From contig CM056741.1 in NCBI GenBank assembly GCA_029851415.1, positions 68,748,282-68,812,281 on the forward strand: a DNA stretch of 64,000 nucleotides, read 5' to 3'. Positions 60,354 through 64,000 of this stretch are shown in pieces. Within the stretch, counting starts at the first letter, position 1. The number at the start of each line of letters is the position of its first letter. The notes beneath the pieces were generated by a model. The model was given only the letters and a program-made list of their open reading frames with translations, was not told where the DNA came from and ran no database searches. The stretch comes from Eretmocerus hayati. Its lineage: Eukaryota; Arthropoda; Insecta; Hymenoptera; Aphelinidae. The translations under genes and the position numbers were made by a program.

Positions 60354-60422
60354 CTCACATGGGATTTGAACCCCGAACGGCAAAATCGTAGACGGGGAAG
60401 CTACCCACTAGACTAATGTGTT
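60354..60422 (-). tRNA. tRNA-like unit (pseudo-tRNA or SINE head)
   Basis: On the minus strand, A-box-like TAGTCTAGTGGG and a perfect B box GGTTCAAATCC are 43 bases apart, as in tRNAs. The acceptor strands aacacat and atgtgag pair at five of seven positions, and CCA follows. The D-stem is weak and I cannot draw a proper anticodon stem around tctacga. A working tRNA is therefore unlikely. A T-run follows. It could be a tRNA pseudogene or a tRNA-derived SINE. Confidence 0.5.
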
Positions 60423-60424
60423 AC

Positions 60425-61216
60425 TATTCAATGGTGCACAAAAACTTACTTATGAAGTGCTATTAGTCATTGGGTATGGATTATCACGATGGCGTAATAA
60501 TATATAAATTACGCTCGATAGTTTACGCTTCCCGTGAATATCGAAATGTGGAGGGTCAGTAGTAGTAATCTAAAGACATGCAATTCTCTATGGGCTACTC
60601 AATACACAAAAGATAGCTAGTAATTATGAGCATGAAACAAAATGATGAGCTATTCATGGTGCTAGATACCACCTCTGGTATTTGGAAACTACGCAGGACC
60701 TGGGAAGCGCTAGAAAGTTGAGAGAAGTCACTTCTTGCTTGCCAATCGATTGATTTCAAGTCAAGAGTATGCAAAACATCGAATCTGACCCAAAGTTTGC
60801 TATTTGTCGGTATAAATATCGAAAGGAATCATGATGAAATATCGCGTGGATTTGGAGTCTCAGATAATCAGGAATCCACCATATGGAGAAAGATGCCCAC
60901 CCCACTCGAAACTCAAATGATATGCTGAGGAATGGACTTTGACATCAATGTGTCACAGTACAGCGACTGTATGAGCAATTCTGAATGATCAGGATTGCCA
61001 AATGAATTCTTCATATCCCCATGAAAAATTCTACTTAACTCATCTTTTTCCTAGTGAATTATTACTTGCAATGCATGAGAAGGTTTCTCCAAAAAGTTTG
61101 ATTCCTGAACCATCTCAATTTCCCGTCCAAAATTTCTCGGACCACAGTTGCAAAACAGGTCACCCCTTAAGAGGATGTAGTACCCTCGTGGGTTATCAGG
61201 TGAGCTCGTGCTAGTT
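60425..61216. other. Unassigned intergenic DNA
   Basis: Nothing recognised. Confidence 0.45.
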
Positions 61217-61256
61217 GGCTTATTCTAAGTGTAGATGGCGACACTTAGAATGAGCC
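61217..61256. repeat. Short 16-bp stem hairpin
   Basis: ggcttattctaagtgt, loop agatggcg, acacttagaatgagcc: 15 Watson-Crick pairs and one G-T. A second small stem (cacgctcaggagcgtg) lies at about 61414-61429. The role is unknown. Confidence 0.55.
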
Positions 61257-61674
61257 CCTCGTTTGTGATTTTCCATTGTTGGCAGCACTGAGGTCTTGCC
61301 ACGAGTCCCCAACAAAGACGAGTTGCTCGAACAAAAGTCTGCGCTCAAAAGCTGAGACAATATATGTTGATACACGTAGCAATCAACATTGCAACGCGAT
61401 CAAGTGATGAAGTCACGCTCAGGAGCGTGAACTATTATAGTTATGATCTACTCGGGCTTCGACTGATGCCAATTCGGTCGAGTTTCGACTGATTCTCGCC
61501 GGTCAACTTGCCGCGGGTCTGAAGTCAGTCGATTTCGATCGAACCGCCCCAAAATTCAGTCAAATTAGAGTGGCTCAAGAGTCGAGACTTCGACAGGCAA
61601 AGTCGATCGGAAAGATTTGGAGAGTGAATAATATCAAACTCTCTCCATAATGAGAAGGTATTCGCAATCAATAC

Positions 61675-62070
61675 ATCCACGCTCACAAACGTGCGTATGA
61701 GTAACTTGAAAATACTCCTCAAGAGGAGCAATCCTTTTCCAAGTTGGGATGAATTCAGAAATTTATGTTTGCATGTAATAGTATGTTCACGTTCACAAAC
61801 GTGGATAGTTTTGGAATACTCTTCAAAAAAACTCAGATTTTTTTTAATCAAAACGAATTCACCAATTCTTGCCTTTATATTCAATATATTCACCTAAAAA
61901 AAAACAAATTTTTCCAAATCAAGATGAATTCATAAATCATCTCCTTGCCATTCGGTATCAGTTTCACGCTCAGAAACGTGGATAATTTGGAAACACTCTT
62001 AAATAAGAGTGAATCAGTACTGGAGTAAATTTTTCCTCGCCAATATGAATTCAAGAATCCATGTCGACTG
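61675..62070. repeat. Degenerate direct repeat of about 110-180 bp
   Basis: Three blocks begin near cacgctcacaaacgtg (61678), cacgttcacaaacgtg (61788) and cacgctcagaaacgtg (61965). Each is followed by ttgga/tgaaa..actctt and (the first and third clearly) by ttttcc..atgaattca. Spacing is irregular. A fourth related gaattca block lies between. Confidence 0.55.
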
Positions 62071-64000
62071 CAAAAGCATCAACTAGACATTCTTCAATAA
62101 GAACAAGATCTTGATTTACACTGTCTCGAAACTTCTCATCACAACCAGAGAGTCATCATTCTTTGAGATTTGCCATTGGACAGTTTCGAAGTTAATGTTC
62201 AAAAACAAGAACAGGCCTTGCGCTCTCTTAGAAACCAGGTTGGTTCGCATCAATAGATGACCATCTGCCCCCATATTCATCAATATGTTCTAATTTACTC
62301 TTTAAATAGTTATGAAAAAGCAATAAATTCAGATCTACAACCAGAACTAATTAAACTCGCAGTCCAAGTGCTTACATCAACCATTAGTAGGGAAAAGTGG
62401 GATATTCTATAAAAACAGAACCAACAAAATAGAGCTATCAAAGACATCTCGACTCGTTCCTAGGAACCTTAGAAACTACTGAGGATTCAAAGTCTCCCTC
62501 TACGATTCTTCGCCATGAGTGCAAACTCATCTTTCATTCACATTTGGGAAGTCTAAGAATGGTAAATGGAATTTCCAAGATTTTCAAATGCGTAAAAGGG
62601 GATGATCAAACACTCAGAGACCAAGAGTAAAGACAGAGACAAAGTTCGGAGTTGATATTACTTGCGGATATTGAAGAACAATAATCAGCAACACCACTAT
62701 AATAGTTTGTGGATGACCATTCCAGTTTGCAAACCATAGACCATAATTTTTACAATATTTTGAATTCAAAGAAGGCGTAAATGCGTCCCTATTTGAATAT
62801 TTGGGTGGGTATTTCTAGACTGACACAAGGAAGTCCATACCATGATATAGGAAAAACATGCAGGATTGCAACGTTACCTACGCCGTCAGGATACAACCAG
62901 AAAGCTCCACTTAGGTCTCACTAGCTTCTAAGAGGACGTGCCACCCCTCCGACACGATGAATTTCCAGAATCTGGACTACACTTTTGTTATTCTGATGAA
63001 TAACAAAGTTGTGCTTGGAGAAGGCCGGGGCGTTTCGTAGAGACCTGTTTTCCTCCATGTTGCTGCCCGTTTGCGAGGGAACCTGCAGCACACCTCGGGC
63101 GCACACACAATACCCAACACTCACTCATGCACTCTTGCACGACCACAACACTCTTATTTTCCACCGGGAAGTCACGATTCTTTCACGATACGCCGGTTAC
63201 GAGGCACCTGTGGCATGCGAGGATGCGGGAGAGCCGCAGTACGTCTGCTAGCAGCCGACGGCCCATGCAAAGTCCACACGCAGCCCGCAGTGCTGCCAAT
63301 CGATGTGTACAATTCTCGAATTTGGAATGCGAAATATTTGTGCTTGTACTACCAAAACCGTGGTCCCAGAACTACGCCTCCAAAATTTATCGGATTGATT
63401 CGAGATTTTGGCCAGAGATAGATCAAACCTGTAGAATTGTGGAAAAGTCTCTTCCAGCATCCAGAATTCTTATATGTACAGTATAATCGTGGCCTAACCT
63501 CGAAGGTTTTCTGCTTTCAAAACAGTTTGTGAAATCTAGAGATCGTTTCGAAGCAAATTACTGACTTTCCCCCAATCTACGGGTTTCCACTATCCCTGGC
63601 AAGAATTTGGAGTCAATTTGATGAAATTTTAGCCCGTAGTTTTGGGACTACGGTTTTGGCGAAATTTAGCAGACGAATTCCGTCCGATATTCGCCATCCT
63701 CTTAAAGGTTCTGAAGTATATACATTTGTCTTATCCGTTTACCTCCTTTACTTCTCAGATAAGTTATTATTGCTGTACTCTTAACCCTAACCTCCTATGG
63801 AGATGAGTGCATTTGTCTTCAATTGAATCGAAAACCCATAAGAGTTTGTCATGGCCCTCCTGTCAAGATTTATTCTGTACAAAATTATACGAGCCTATAC
63901 ATACTCAGGTTGTCTGAATACGTCAGCATCGAGGATGCCAATCGAAGCATTCAAGTCAAAATCATGGCAAACCGAACGATCTCTCAAGTATAGGAATCAC
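62071..64000. other. Unassigned DNA to the end of the window
   Basis: No gene recognised. Frames of up to about 119 codons near 63.0-63.5 kb on both strands overlap each other in a locally GC-rich patch and carry no motifs. Confidence 0.45.

Overview
This window is eukaryotic, gene-poor, AT-rich nuclear DNA, almost certainly from an insect. The one gene read with confidence is a spliced Osiris-family (DUF1676) gene, a family known from insects. The remaining recognisable content is insect-style transposable-element debris: an R1-clade retrotransposon, piggyBac and other TTAA elements, PIF/Harbinger-like and Transib-like non-autonomous elements, and a Ty3/gypsy-type gag. I cannot fix the insect order. 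There is no operon structure, and most long reading frames are chance or repeat-derived.

Layout. 1-7.5 kb is mostly unassigned, with two copies of an insertion family here called F2 (ends AAGGTGAGTGTACCC). One F2 copy is interrupted by a TA-flanked element that carries a strand-switching GATG/CATC microsatellite. 7.5-8.5 kb is CpG-rich. 8.9-14.1 kb holds three foldback copies of a second family, F1, and an internally deleted piggyBac transposon (9278-10277) with target duplication, terminal repeats and a decayed catalytic region. 12.6-16.5 kb has two more simple-sequence arrays beside the same conserved module. 18.6-20.5 kb has a LINE tail with target duplication, a Transib-like foldback element and a gag remnant split by a 640-bp palindrome with a 9-bp duplication. 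22.2-27.2 kb is a series of inverted-repeat elements, including a 1955-bp palindrome whose two arms each carry a tRNA-like unit.

The Osiris gene spans about 28.3-32.5 kb on the + strand: TATA box, non-coding first exon, 0.9-kb intron, coding exon 29410-29926, 2.26-kb intron containing a small inverted-repeat element, and last coding exon 32188-32531. The inferred protein is 286 residues with a signal peptide, Cys pair, long hydrophobic stretch and C-terminal AQxLAY-type motif. A possible signal-peptide exon of another gene lies at 38444-38582.

The most striking structure is 43.4-57.3 kb, a giant foldback-like element of about 13.9 kb. Its two inverted arms have the same order of parts: unique outer segment, satellite array, unique inner segment. 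The left arm has about 6 divergent ~185-bp monomers. The right arm has about 24 highly homogeneous 370-bp dimers. The loop between the arms carries two exons of a decayed gene whose splice sites and phase still fit.

Immediately to its right is a 5'-truncated R1-clade retrotransposon (57.4-60.1 kb, minus strand), itself hit by a 478-bp TTAA element and a 279-bp PIF/Harbinger-like element. A tRNA-like unit with a T-run follows at 60.35 kb. I recognise no gene from 60.5 kb to the end.
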